Origin: Pantoea phytobeneficialis
GTDB lineage: Bacteria > Pseudomonadota > Gammaproteobacteria > Enterobacterales > Enterobacteriaceae
Reading direction: 5' to 3'
Assembly: GCF_009728735.1 (NCBI RefSeq)
Contig: NZ_CP024636.1
Coordinates: forward strand, 520,322 to 584,321
DNA length: 64,000 nucleotides
Each line of letters starts with the position of its first letter. The first letter of the stretch is position 1. A program made the translations under genes and the position numbers. Below are positions 51,015-59,927 of this stretch, piece after piece. The notes under the pieces were generated by a model. It did no database searches. It had not been told where the DNA came from and saw nothing but the letters and a program-made list of their open reading frames with translations.

Positions 51015-52265
51015 TTATGTCGGGGTGCGCCACAACGCCTGTAAACCATCAATCAGGCCACCACGCCAGCACAGCGCGTCGTGTCCCCCTTCTACTGGCT
51101 GGTAGTGCACCTGATAGCCAGCGGCCTGCAACTTCTGCTGTAGTTGCTGATTTGCCTGCAAAATCAGTCCTTCACGTTTACCCGCTTCCAGCCAGAAACG
51201 CAGCGGCTGGCGCGGTGCCAGACCTTGATCCAGTTGCTGCAACAGCCAGCCATGCGGATTACCACGCTCCGGCCACCAGAAGGAGCCCGACAAACTGATG
51301 GCGTTGCCAAACTGCTGCGGCCAGTGCAGCGCCGCAAACACTGATGCCAGACCGCCGAAGCTCTGCCCGGCGACCACGGTACTGGTGGCCTGCGGTTGGT
51401 ACGGTGCCCACTGCGCGACCTGGGGAAGTAATTCTTCCTGCAAGGCTTGCCAGAACAGCGGGTTACACGGCAACTCACGGCTGCGGTGCTCACGATCAAT
51501 GATGTCGATAAACAGATAGACGGCAGCAGGCAATGCGCCCTCATCGGTGAGTTGTTGCAGCGGTCCGGCAATCGGCATGCTGTTGGCCCAGAACTGACCG
51601 TCGAGCAAAATTGCCAGTGGCCGTGACGCGGGTTGGGCCTCGCCGGTGCAATAGATCCACACCCGGCGACTGTTGCCGAGTAAGTGGCTGTCCCAGCGAT
51701 ATTCTTGCAAAGGGATTGCAGGGGCGTGGCCTTCATCTATCGCACGCCATAGCTGCTGATTGGGTGCCAGCGGCAGATGCAATGGGGATACCCCCATGCC
51801 GCGTCCACCAGACCAGCCTCGCAGGGCATTGAGCGGATCCGCCTGGGCGGTCGGGAATTTGTCGCGCCACCAGTTGCGCAGCGTGTACATATCGACATCG
51901 CCGGAAAAATCCGTCGCCTGCTCATCTGGCATCAGGCAGTAGCTGCCACGCCAGTTGGCTGGCAGGGTGGTTTGCCAGTACCAGACATCGGTATTGGCTA
52001 CTCGCATCAGGGATTGTGGGGCGCGGCGCTGGTGGTGATCGGTCACACCGGTGATGTTAATCCATACCCGCTGGATAGGTGACTGCGTCTCGTTGCCCTG
52101 CGGATCGCGCCAGAGGAAAGTGACCTGGCACTCGCCGTTCACTTCGCCTTCCACACGCGGGATACCTTTACGTTGTTGCTCCTGCCACCAGGCTTCACTG
52201 CCGGTTAGATCATTTAGCCAGGTCATAGGTGCTGCCAGTCGCCATTTACTCAAGGATTCTTTCAC
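51015..52265 (-). CDS. fes: Enterobactin esterase Fes
   Basis: Fes cleaves the trilactone of ferric enterobactin in the cytoplasm so that iron can be released. The 416-residue alpha/beta hydrolase has a lid-type N-terminal domain (about 1-150) and an esterase domain with the nucleophile in AGQSFGGLAS and the late histidine in EGGHDALCWRGG. It is the first gene of fes-ybdZ-entF and lies next to the fepA-fes Fur region. Confidence 0.95.
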   Translation of the reverse strand: MKESLSKWRLAAPMTWLNDLTGSEAWWQEQQRKGIPRVEGEVNGECQVTFLWRDPQGNETQSPIQRVWINITGVTDHHQRRAPQSLMRVANTDVWYWQTTLPANWRGSYCLMPDEQATDFSGDVDMYTLRNWWRDKFPTAQADPLNALRGWSGGRGMGVSPLHLPLAPNQQLWRAIDEGHAPAIPLQEYRWDSHLLGNSRRVWIYCTGEAQPASRPLAILLDGQFWANSMPIAGPLQQLTDEGALPAAVYLFIDIIDREHRSRELPCNPLFWQALQEELLPQVAQWAPYQPQATSTVVAGQSFGGLASVFAALHWPQQFGNAISLSGSFWWPERGNPHGWLLQQLDQGLAPRQPLRFWLEAGKREGLILQANQQLQQKLQAAGYQVHYQPVEGGHDALCWRGGLIDGLQALWRTPT

Positions 52266-52281
52266 AAAGGTTATAAATAAT

Positions 52282-52300
52282 ACTATTGATAATTATTTGC
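52282..52300. promoter_or_regulatory. Fur-box-like site between fes and fepA
   Basis: A 19-mer containing TTGATAATTATT matches the Fur consensus at 13 positions; its TGATAATTATT core differs at one position from the consensus centre. It lies 17 bases from the fes start and about 180 from fepA. An inverted repeat TTGCA-TT-TGCAA (52297-52308) overlaps its edge. Confidence 0.7.
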
Positions 52301-52479
52301 ATTTGCAATAGTGTGTTTCCGCTCATAAATGAGCACGCTCGTTCCGCCTGTCAACTTTCCCATTAAGGAAAGGATGCGCAACGGATAGCACTGCCAGGCT
52401 TGGAACGGGGTTTTGATAAGGACTGTGACCTTCTCACCGGCTCGCCAGCCACCTTTGCTGGCAATCCAGGAACGAAAAA

Positions 52480-54732
52480 ATGACAAAATATTCGCGTTTA
52501 TCATTAGCCATTCTGATTGAACTGGGCCTACTTTCCAGCAGCGCCTGGGCAGCAGATACCTCCAGTAGTACGACTACCAGCACAGACGCCAGTTCACATG
52601 ATGGCGGCACCATGATGGTGACCGCCGAGCAACAGACGCTACAGGCTCCCGGTGTTTCCACCATCACCGCTGATGAAATCAAAAAGCATCCGCCAGCCCG
52701 TGACGTCTCTGAAATCATTCGAACCATGCCGGGTGTTAACCTGACCGGTAACTCCACCAGCGGCCAGCGTGGCAACAATCGCCAGATCGATATTCGTGGC
52801 ATGGGGCCAGAAAACACCCTGATTATGGTTGATGGTATGCCGATCACCAGCCGTAACTCGGTGCGACTCGGCTGGCGTGGCGAGCGTGATACCCGTGGCG
52901 ATACCAACTGGGTGCCACCCGAGTTGATCGACCATATCGACGTGATCCGTGGACCGGCAGCGGTGCGCTACGGTAACGGCGCGGCGGGCGGTGTGGTGAA
53001 CATCATCACCAAAAAATACACCGATCAGCAGTGGCACGGTTCCTGGAATACCTATTTCAACGTACCGCAGCATAAAGATGAAGGCGCAACCAAACGCACC
53101 AACTTCAGTCTGCAAGGGCCGCTGGGCGATGATTTCAACTTCCGTTTATATGGCGGTTTAGCCAAAACTCAGGCTGATGCTTACGATATCAACGAAGGCC
53201 ATGCGGCAGATCGTACCGGGACTTACGCGGGCAGCTATCCGGCGGGACGCGAAGGTTCAGTCAATAAAGATATCAATGCCTTATTAAGCTGGGCGTTTGC
53301 GCCGATGCAGACCCTGGAACTTCAGGCGGGTTATAGCCGTCAGGGCAACCTGTATGCCGGTGATACCCAGAACACCAACACCAGCACGCTGGTGAAAAGC
53401 CTGTACGGTGACGAAACTAACCGCCTGTATCGTCAGAACGTCTCGCTGAAGTGGACCGGTGCCTGGGATAATGGCGTCAGCACCAATACCTGGGGACGCT
53501 ACGAGAAAACCCGTAATACCCGCATTAATGAAGGCCTGGCAGGCGGCACCGAGGGGATCTTCTCCAACAGTGGTTTTAACACCATTCAGTTGGATGACAT
53601 CATGCTGCACAGTGAAATCAGCATCCCGTTTGAATGGTTGATCAACCAGACGGCGACCCTGGGCACTGAATGGAACCAGCAGCGTATGAAGGATCCGTCT
53701 TCAACCACGCAGGCGGCCAACTACGGTAGCGTGCCGGGTATCTCCAATACCGGACGTAGTCCTTACTCACAGGCTGAAATCTTCTCGTTGTTTGCTGAAG
53801 ACAATATGGAAGTCACGGACAGCACCATGCTGACCCCAAGCCTGCGCTTCGACCATCATTCGATTGTTGGCAACAACTGGAGCCCATCACTGAACCTGTC
53901 GCAAGGTCTGGGTGATGATTTCACGTTGAAGATGGGGATTGGCCGTGCTTATAAGGCACCAAGCCTGTATCAGACCAACCCGAACTATCTGTTGTACAGC
54001 AACGGCCAGGGTTGTGCTGACGCCTCCAGCGCCTGTTATCTGCAAGGTAACAAAGACCTGAAAGCGGAAAACAGCATCAACAAAGAGATTGGTCTGGAGT
54101 GGAAACACGAGGGTTATCAGGCCGGTTTGACCTGGTTCCGTAACGATTATCGCAACAAAATTGAAGCGGGTATGGTGTCAACCGGTACCGCTTCCAACGG
54201 CACCACTAACATCTACAAATGGGAGAACGTGCCAAAAGCGGTGGTTGAAGGGCTGGAAGGAACGGTTAACATTCCTTTCTCCGATACGGTGACCTGGAAT
54301 AACAACTTCACCTACATGTTGCAGAGTAAGAACAAAACTACGGGCGACCGTTTGTCGATTATTCCGCAATATACCCTGAACTCGACACTGAGTTGGCAGG
54401 CAATGGAAGATCTGTCACTGCAAACCACCTTTACCTGGTATGGTAAGCAGGTGCCGAAGAAGTATGACTATCATGGCGATCCGGTTACCGGCAGCGCCAC
54501 CGATCAGGTTAGCCCTTACTCCATCCTCGGCATGAGCGGTACTTATGATGTGAACAAGTACGTCAGCGTGACAGTAGGTATCGACAACCTGTTCGACAAG
54601 CGCCACTGGCGTCAGGGTAATGCCCAGACTACCGGTAACTCAACTACCGGCGCTTACCTGTACGGTGCGGGTGCCAATACCTACAACGATTCAGGCCGCA
54701 CTTACTACATGAGCCTCAACACCCAGTTCTAA
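52480..54732 (+). CDS. fepA: Ferric enterobactin TonB-dependent receptor FepA
   Basis: FepA is the 22-strand outer membrane barrel that imports ferric enterobactin with TonB energy. The 750-residue protein has a signal peptide (cut near AWA at residue 24), a TonB-box-like TMMVTA, the plug domain (about 55-190; ITADEIKKHPPARDVSEIIR, GNGAAGGVVNIITKK) and a barrel ending in the aromatic NTQF. The loop and strand segments GRAYKAPSLYQTNPNYLLYS and EGLEGTVNIPFSDTV follow E. coli FepA closely. Its stop overlaps the converging pmrB stop by four bases. Confidence 0.97.
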   Translation: MTKYSRLSLAILIELGLLSSSAWAADTSSSTTTSTDASSHDGGTMMVTAEQQTLQAPGVSTITADEIKKHPPARDVSEIIRTMPGVNLTGNSTSGQRGNNRQIDIRGMGPENTLIMVDGMPITSRNSVRLGWRGERDTRGDTNWVPPELIDHIDVIRGPAAVRYGNGAAGGVVNIITKKYTDQQWHGSWNTYFNVPQHKDEGATKRTNFSLQGPLGDDFNFRLYGGLAKTQADAYDINEGHAADRTGTYAGSYPAGREGSVNKDINALLSWAFAPMQTLELQAGYSRQGNLYAGDTQNTNTSTLVKSLYGDETNRLYRQNVSLKWTGAWDNGVSTNTWGRYEKTRNTRINEGLAGGTEGIFSNSGFNTIQLDDIMLHSEISIPFEWLINQTATLGTEWNQQRMKDPSSTTQAANYGSVPGISNTGRSPYSQAEIFSLFAEDNMEVTDSTMLTPSLRFDHHSIVGNNWSPSLNLSQGLGDDFTLKMGIGRAYKAPSLYQTNPNYLLYSNGQGCADASSACYLQGNKDLKAENSINKEIGLEWKHEGYQAGLTWFRNDYRNKIEAGMVSTGTASNGTTNIYKWENVPKAVVEGLEGTVNIPFSDTVTWNNNFTYMLQSKNKTTGDRLSIIPQYTLNSTLSWQAMEDLSLQTTFTWYGKQVPKKYDYHGDPVTGSATDQVSPYSILGMSGTYDVNKYVSVTVGIDNLFDKRHWRQGNAQTTGNSTTGAYLYGAGANTYNDSGRTYYMSLNTQF

Positions 54733-55787
54733 TTCAGCAACTGAGGCAAATGGCAGCGGGCAATCAGTCCGCTGCCATCTTTACGGTTCAGTAACTCCAG
54801 ACGACCACGATGCATCTGCACGATGCGCAGCACGATATTCAAGCCCAGCCCACTGCCGCCATAACGTTGATCGCGCCGCCGAAAGGCTTTGGTTAACTCC
54901 TCTGCCGCGCTGGCTTCGATGCCTGGCCCTTGATCCCAGACTTCAACAATCACTTGTTGTTGTTCCTGACGTAACACCACCTTCACTTCACTCCCTTCCG
55001 GGCTGTAGCGCGAGGCGTTTTCCAGCAGATTGCGCAGCATCAGGCGCAGCAATACCGCTTCGCCCTGCTGCGCTACGTCGGCACCCTGCGGCCAGTGCAG
55101 CTGCTGCTGGCGTTGCTGATAAAGTTCGGCCATCTCGGGCTGGAGCGGTTGCATGATGTCTTGCTGCCAGTGCAGCTGTTGATAATGACCACTGGCCAAT
55201 GCCTGACCGGCGCGTGACAGCATCAACAACTGTTCGACGGTGTGCATCAGCTGGTCAATACGCGCCACCAACATTTCGCTCTGCGGTACATTCTGTTGTT
55301 GCAGTAATTCCAGATGCAGACGTAACCCCGCTAACGGTGTACGCAACTCGTGGGCGGCATCGGCGGTGAATAAGCGCTCCTGCTGAATGGTATGGTCAAG
55401 GCGTGACAACAGCTGATTAATGGAGGTGGTCACTGCCACGATCTCTTCCATCTCAGAGTAGATCGGCAAGGGGGACAGGTTATCGGCAGAGCGATGTGCC
55501 AGGCTGTTTTGCAGTGACTTCAGTGGGCGGATAATCCAGTTGATTGCCCAGAAGGAGAACAGCAGCGTCAGGCACACCATCACCAGCGAAGGCAGCAGTA
55601 ACGAGGCTATCGCTTCACGGATTTCATTTTCAACGTGTTCATTGCGCGCTTTGGCGGAGAGGGTTTCACTCACCAGAAAGCCAATCTGCTCCCGGCTTTC
55701 GTGCCATAGCCACACGGCGCTCATGATCTGGCAGGTGAGCAGAATCAGCGCCAGCATAATCAGTAACCGCTGACGCATGCTGTTCAT
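54729..55787 (-). CDS. pmrB: Sensor histidine kinase PmrB (BasS)
   Basis: PmrB senses Fe3+, Al3+ and mild acid in the periplasm and phosphorylates PmrA, which governs lipid A modification. The 352-residue protein has two transmembrane helices (about 7-25 and 62-84). The short periplasmic loop keeps both ExxE motifs known for Fe3+ binding in Salmonella PmrB (ESRE and EIRE). HAMP, a dimerisation helix with the phospho-histidine in AAHELRTPLAG, and an ATPase with NLLENASRYSPEG and GSGLGLNIV follow. Its ATG overlaps the pmrA stop by four bases. Confidence 0.92.
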   Translation of the reverse strand: MNSMRQRLLIMLALILLTCQIMSAVWLWHESREQIGFLVSETLSAKARNEHVENEIREAIASLLLPSLVMVCLTLLFSFWAINWIIRPLKSLQNSLAHRSADNLSPLPIYSEMEEIVAVTTSINQLLSRLDHTIQQERLFTADAAHELRTPLAGLRLHLELLQQQNVPQSEMLVARIDQLMHTVEQLLMLSRAGQALASGHYQQLHWQQDIMQPLQPEMAELYQQRQQQLHWPQGADVAQQGEAVLLRLMLRNLLENASRYSPEGSEVKVVLRQEQQQVIVEVWDQGPGIEASAAEELTKAFRRRDQRYGGSGLGLNIVLRIVQMHRGRLELLNRKDGSGLIARCHLPQLLN

Positions 55788-56446
55788 TCGCGCACTTCCA
55801 GCCGGTAACCCACACCACGGACGGTTTTGATGCGGTCTTTGCCGAGTTTGCGGCGCAGATTATGGATATGGACTTCCAGGGTGTTGGAGCCGGGATCATC
55901 ATTCCAGCTGTAGAGATCCTGCTGCAAGGTTTCACGGTGCACGTTCTGCCCGACCCGCATCAGCAGGCGCGTCAGCAGCGCGAACTCTTTGGGGGTGATC
56001 TCCAGCGGCAGGTTTTCCAGCAACACCTGTTGAGAACTGAGGTTGAGGGTCAAATCGCCCTGCTGAAGCAGGTTGTCGCTGTGCCCCTGATAGCGCCGAA
56101 TCAATGCGCGTGCCCGGGCCTGTAACTCGACCAGCGCAAAAGGTTTTACCAGATAGTCATCGGCACCGGCATCCAGCCCGTCTACGCGATCTTCCAGCGC
56201 ATCGCGAGCGGTGAGAATCAATACCGGCACGTTGATGCCGTCACGTCGCCACTGGCGCAACAAGGTTGCGCCGTCACGATCCGGCAGACCGAGATCCAAC
56301 ACGATCAGGCTGTACTGGCCGCTGCGCAGCAAGGCATTGCTCTCTGCGGCGTTGGCGGCACAGTCCACGGCGTAACCCTGAGCGCTCAATGCCTGGGCCA
56401 GGCCCGATTGCAGCAGCGCATCATCCTCAACGATTAACAGTTTCAT
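55784..56446 (-). CDS. pmrA: Response regulator PmrA (BasR)
   Basis: An OmpR-family DNA-binding response regulator of 220 residues. The receiver (1-115) has the acidic pair in VEDDA, D51 in VLDLGLPD, and K near 101 in YLVKPFA; the winged helix (125-220) has the recognition region SNTLEVHIHNLRRKLG and the end VRGVGYRLE. Sequence is close to E. coli BasR along its length; QseB is a more distant alternative. Its start overlaps the dacB stop by one base (TGATG), so dacB, pmrA and pmrB form one coupled operon. Confidence 0.92.
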   Translation of the reverse strand: MKLLIVEDDALLQSGLAQALSAQGYAVDCAANAAESNALLRSGQYSLIVLDLGLPDRDGATLLRQWRRDGINVPVLILTARDALEDRVDGLDAGADDYLVKPFALVELQARARALIRRYQGHSDNLLQQGDLTLNLSSQQVLLENLPLEITPKEFALLTRLLMRVGQNVHRETLQQDLYSWNDDPGSNTLEVHIHNLRRKLGKDRIKTVRGVGYRLEVRE

Positions 56447-57879
56447 CAGTTGTTCTGGTAAATATCCTTGTAGAGGCGGCTCTCAAAACGTACCAGTGGG
56501 ATACGTCGCGTCTTCTGATCTTCCGGTGGCACAGCATAACCTGAAAGGTATTGCACAAAGGCGACACGCGCGCCGCTGGCTGTGGTGATAAATCCAGCCA
56601 GATTATAGACACCCTGAAGTGAACCGGTTTTGGCCGAGACTTTGCCATCGACACCCGCTTCATGCAGACCACCACGATATTGTAGCGTGCCGTCATAACC
56701 CGCAAGCGGTAACATCGAGATATAATTCAGCGTCGAATCATTTTTGGCAATGTATTGCAGCACCTGCATCATGGTATCCGGTGCGATCAAATCATGGCGT
56801 GACAGGCCGGAACCGTCTACCTGAATGCTGTTACCGAGATCAATACCGGCTTTTTCGCGCAGGATACGCCGCACCGCGTCAGAACCGGCGCGGAAGGTGC
56901 CAGGCACGTTAAAGTAATGATGGCCGATGGTACGGAATACGGTGTCGGCGATCATGTTGTCCGATTTCTTCAGCATGGTGTGCAGCAGATTATGCAGCGG
57001 CGCAGATTGTGTTGAGGCCAGCACCGTGCCCGGCGATGTAACCTGCGTCTGGCGTACCAGATGACCGCTGTAATCAATGTCTGCGGCGCGCAGTTCATCG
57101 CGCAGAATCTCTCCGGCCCAGGCGGCACCATCCTGAACGGCAAACGCCAGCGGGAGCGGTTCGGCACGTTGACGCATGCAGCCGGTCAGGGTGTAACGAT
57201 TCAGTTCACCTGGCACCACATCCAGCTCACAATATTGTCCTTCACCGCTGTTGCGGCCCAGGGTGCGTACCTGGCTGAACATGTGAGCCGGATAATAAGA
57301 GGCGATGCGCACAAAGGCATTTTCGCCCGGCGTGTTGGCGCTGTAGAGCGAAACGGAGAAACAGTTCTTATCAACAATAGCCGCGCCCGGCGGGGCGCTG
57401 AAGCATTGGGTCAGGTCGTTCCACGGCCAACCCGGTGCCATATCATGGCTGGCGAAGACCGAGGTATCGATCACCAGGTTGCCTTTAATATGGGTGATAC
57501 CCTGCTTTTTCAGTGCGGCAACCATGTTGCGCAGATCCTGACGGCTGAGCGTCGGATCACCGGCAAAGCGCGCCACCAAATCGCCATTCAACGTACCATC
57601 GCTAACGGCGCCTTTGGTTTCCAGCGTGGTCTGAAAACGGAAGTCGGGTCCGAGCTCCAGCAACGCCGCCAGCGCGGTGACCACTTTCATGGTACTGGCG
57701 GGCAGCGCCATCTGTTTGCCATGAAAGTCGATTATCGGGGTTGATGCGCCCACTTTTTGTACCATCAGCGCCAGGTTTGCGCCGTCTGGCAAATACTGCA
57801 TGTATTCTTCAACGGGGGCTGCTTGTGCCTGCAGCATAAACGCACAGGTTAGTCCGGTAACAAGTCGTGAAAATCGCAT
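56446..57879 (-). CDS. dacB: D-alanyl-D-alanine carboxypeptidase/endopeptidase DacB (PBP4)
   Basis: PBP4 is a periplasmic class C penicillin-binding protein that removes terminal D-Ala and cuts peptide cross-links. The start at 57879 (MRFSRLVTGLTCAFM) gives 477 residues, as in E. coli; the open frame upstream is in the intergenic region. A signal peptide is followed by the active-site motifs ASTMK (SxxK), SDN in LKKSDNMIADTVFR, and KTG in SAKTGSLQG. It is the first gene of dacB-pmrA-pmrB. Confidence 0.96.
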   Translation of the reverse strand: MRFSRLVTGLTCAFMLQAQAAPVEEYMQYLPDGANLALMVQKVGASTPIIDFHGKQMALPASTMKVVTALAALLELGPDFRFQTTLETKGAVSDGTLNGDLVARFAGDPTLSRQDLRNMVAALKKQGITHIKGNLVIDTSVFASHDMAPGWPWNDLTQCFSAPPGAAIVDKNCFSVSLYSANTPGENAFVRIASYYPAHMFSQVRTLGRNSGEGQYCELDVVPGELNRYTLTGCMRQRAEPLPLAFAVQDGAAWAGEILRDELRAADIDYSGHLVRQTQVTSPGTVLASTQSAPLHNLLHTMLKKSDNMIADTVFRTIGHHYFNVPGTFRAGSDAVRRILREKAGIDLGNSIQVDGSGLSRHDLIAPDTMMQVLQYIAKNDSTLNYISMLPLAGYDGTLQYRGGLHEAGVDGKVSAKTGSLQGVYNLAGFITTASGARVAFVQYLSGYAVPPEDQKTRRIPLVRFESRLYKDIYQNN

Positions 57880-57993
57880 AATCTCGCGGTAACTGACGGG
57901 TGAAGGCGACAATACTACGTCCCCGGACGGTGCAAAGTAAACGATGACCCACAGGGAACTCTGGGGTAAAATACGTATCAAAATGCAAAACCG

Positions 57994-58031
57994 ATCCTGA
58001 CCCGGAACGCTTTCCGGGTCAGGATTCTTTT
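57994..58031 (+). terminator. Attenuator hairpin in the greA leader (GraL-type RNA end)
   Basis: A near-perfect hairpin (ATCCTGACCCGG ... CCGGGTCAGGAT, 8-base loop) followed by TCTTTT lies about 95 bases before greA on the sense strand. In E. coli most greA transcripts stop at such a leader terminator and yield the small RNA GraL. A possible -10 (TAAAAT, 57967-57972) lies just upstream, so the short RNA would start near 57980; the -35 is poor. Confidence 0.75.
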
Positions 58032-58125
58032 GCTTGTGAAATGAGGTAACGCGCCGCAGAAGCTGTTTTCTGCTGTCACCTGTCAGGATGACGCCGTTAA
58101 CCAGGAAAGATGACGAGGAGCTAAA

Positions 58126-58602
58126 ATGAATCAGATTCCGATGACGTTGAAAGGCGCTGAGAAGCTGCGCGAAGAGCTGAACGAACTGAAAACCGTTAAG
58201 CGCCCGCGCATCATCGCCTCAATTGCCGAAGCCCGTGAGCACGGCGATTTGAAAGAGAATGCCGAATATCATGCCGCCCGCGAAGAACAGGGTTTCTGCG
58301 AGGGTCGTATTCAGGAGATCGAAGCTAAGCTCTCCAATGCGCAAGTGATTGATGTGACTCAGATGCCGAAAACCGGCCGCGTCATTTTTGGTGCGACCGT
58401 GCAGGTGCTGAACCTTGATACCGACGAAGAATCCACCTACCGCATCGTGGGGGATGATGAAGCCGATTTTAAACAAAATCTGATTTCGGTGAACTCGCCA
58501 ATGGCGCGTGGTCTGGTCGGAAAAGAGGCGGATGACGTCGCCATCATCAAAACCCCGGGTGGCGATGTGGAATATGAGATCCTGAAGGTGGAATACCTTT
58601 AA
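58126..58602 (+). CDS. greA: Transcription elongation factor GreA
   Basis: GreA enters the RNA polymerase secondary channel and triggers cleavage of backtracked RNA. The 158-residue product has the N-terminal coiled coil (1-75) with the acidic tip in [18 protein letters not shown] and the C-terminal FKBP-like domain (80-158; [17 protein letters not shown]). Shine-Dalgarno GAGGAG precedes the start. Length equals E. coli. Confidence 0.98.
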   Translation: MNQIPMTLKGAEKLREELNELKTVKRPRIIASIAEAREHGDLKENAEYHAAREEQGFCEGRIQEIEAKLSNAQVIDVTQMPKTGRVIFGATVQVLNLDTDEESTYRIVGDDEADFKQNLISVNSPMARGLVGKEADDVAIIKTPGGDVEYEILKVEYL

Positions 58603-58650
58603 GATATTGCTACGCTTTGAAATGCATTGCTGCATATTGTAAAGAAAGGA

Positions 58651-58673
58651 AAAAGGCCGCATAGCGGCCTTTT
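58651..58673. terminator. Terminator shared by greA and yhbY
   Basis: AAAAGGCCGC-ATA-GCGGCCTTTT stem between the converging genes, with A and T tracts on both sides so that it can work in both directions. Confidence 0.85.
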
Positions 58674-58709
58674 ATCCCATGCAGGAGCATGGCACTTTCT
58701 TTGCCCGCC

Positions 58710-59006
58710 TTATGAGCGAGGCAGAGAAATTTTGCTCTCTTTTGCAGGGCGATACAGCACCAGCGTTTTGCCGATGACCTGTACGTTGCAAGCTTTCGTT
58801 TCGCGAATGATTGCGTCAACGATCAACAGTTTGGTTTCACGATCTTCCGAGGCAATTTTTACCTTGATTAATTCGTGATGTTCCAGCGCCTGTTCGATCT
58901 CGGCGAGCACGCCTTCAGTCAGGCCATTTCCGCCCAGCATAACAACGGGTTTCAATGGATGGGCAAGACCTTTCAGGTGCTGTTTTTGTTTGGTACTCAG
59001 ATTCAT
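58710..59006 (-). CDS. yhbY: Ribosome-associated RNA-binding protein YhbY
   Basis: A 98-residue CRS1-YhbY (KH-like) domain protein associated with pre-50S particles in E. coli. Start chosen at 59006 (MNLSTKQKQHLKGLAHPLKP), matching E. coli (97 residues). The GGNGLTEGVLAEIEQALEHH loop and helix are family hallmarks. It is divergent from rlmE, another large-subunit maturation gene. Confidence 0.95.
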   Translation of the reverse strand: MNLSTKQKQHLKGLAHPLKPVVMLGGNGLTEGVLAEIEQALEHHELIKVKIASEDRETKLLIVDAIIRETKACNVQVIGKTLVLYRPAKESKISLPRS

Positions 59007-59132
59007 CGTATTTTTTTGCTTACTTAGGGATTGAAAACGGTTCATTCTACCGCCATCTCGGGTATATCGCCAAATCAACGCAACCGATGCGTGCTGATTT
59101 ATCGCTACGATGACGATTTAACTGGAAAAATT

Positions 59133-59762
59133 ATGACGGGTAAAAAGCGTTCGGCCAGTTCCAGTCGCTGGCTTCAGGAACACTTTAGCGATAAATATGT
59201 GCAACAGGCACAGAAAAAAGGGTTGCGTTCGCGCGCCTGGTTTAAACTTGAGGAAATACAGCAGGGTGACAAGCTTTTCAAACCCGGTATGACAGTGGTA
59301 GATCTGGGAGCTGCACCCGGTGGCTGGTCGCAATATGTGGTACAACTGATTGGCTCTTCTGGCCGTATTATTGCGTGTGACCTGCTGCCCATGGACCCGA
59401 TTGTTGGGGTCGATTTTCTGCAAGGCGATTTTCGTGACGAAGCCGTGCTGAAGACGCTTCTGGAACGTGTTGGTGACGAAAAAGTGCAGGTTGTCATGTC
59501 GGACATGGCTCCGAACATGAGTGGTACACCGGCGGTTGATATTCCACGTTCCATGTATTTGGTAGAGTTAGCGTTGGAAATGTGTCGGGATATCCTGGCA
59601 CCAGGCGGCAGTTTTGTAGTGAAAGTGTTTCAGGGAGATGGCTTCGATGAATACCTGCGGGAAATTCGCTCCCTGTTTACGAAAGTGAAAATTCGTAAGC
59701 CGGATGCTTCGCGTTCACGTTCGCGCGAAGTGTACATTGTGGCGACAGGGCGCAAACTATAA
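59133..59762 (+). CDS. rlmE: 23S rRNA 2'-O-ribose U2552 methyltransferase RlmE (FtsJ/RrmJ)
   Basis: RlmE methylates U2552 in the A-loop of 23S rRNA at a late step of 50S assembly. The start at 59133 ([20 protein letters not shown]) gives 209 residues, as in E. coli. SAM site [15 protein letters not shown] and the catalytic K-D-K set ([24 protein letters not shown]) are present. ftsH follows 165 bases downstream. Confidence 0.97.
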   Translation: MTGKKRSASSSRWLQEHFSDKYVQQAQKKGLRSRAWFKLEEIQQGDKLFKPGMTVVDLGAAPGGWSQYVVQLIGSSGRIIACDLLPMDPIVGVDFLQGDFRDEAVLKTLLERVGDEKVQVVMSDMAPNMSGTPAVDIPRSMYLVELALEMCRDILAPGGSFVVKVFQGDGFDEYLREIRSLFTKVKIRKPDASRSRSREVYIVATGRKL

Positions 59763-59927
59763 CCTGATTGACAGGAATCAAAGCAAGGCGACCAATGCGT
59801 TTACACCGATGAGTATTCTGACTTTCAGGGTAAACAAGCAAAATCATCAGCGCCGCGATTCCAGGTATGAAGGATATATAGTACCCTACGCTGTCTGTTA
59901 ACACCGTTGTAATATGAGGTTAATCCC

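Noticed and set aside
54729..56446. Calling the two-component pair QseBC
   Set aside because: The kinase keeps the PmrB loop with ExxE motifs and the short periplasmic region, and both proteins align more closely with BasRS/PmrAB.
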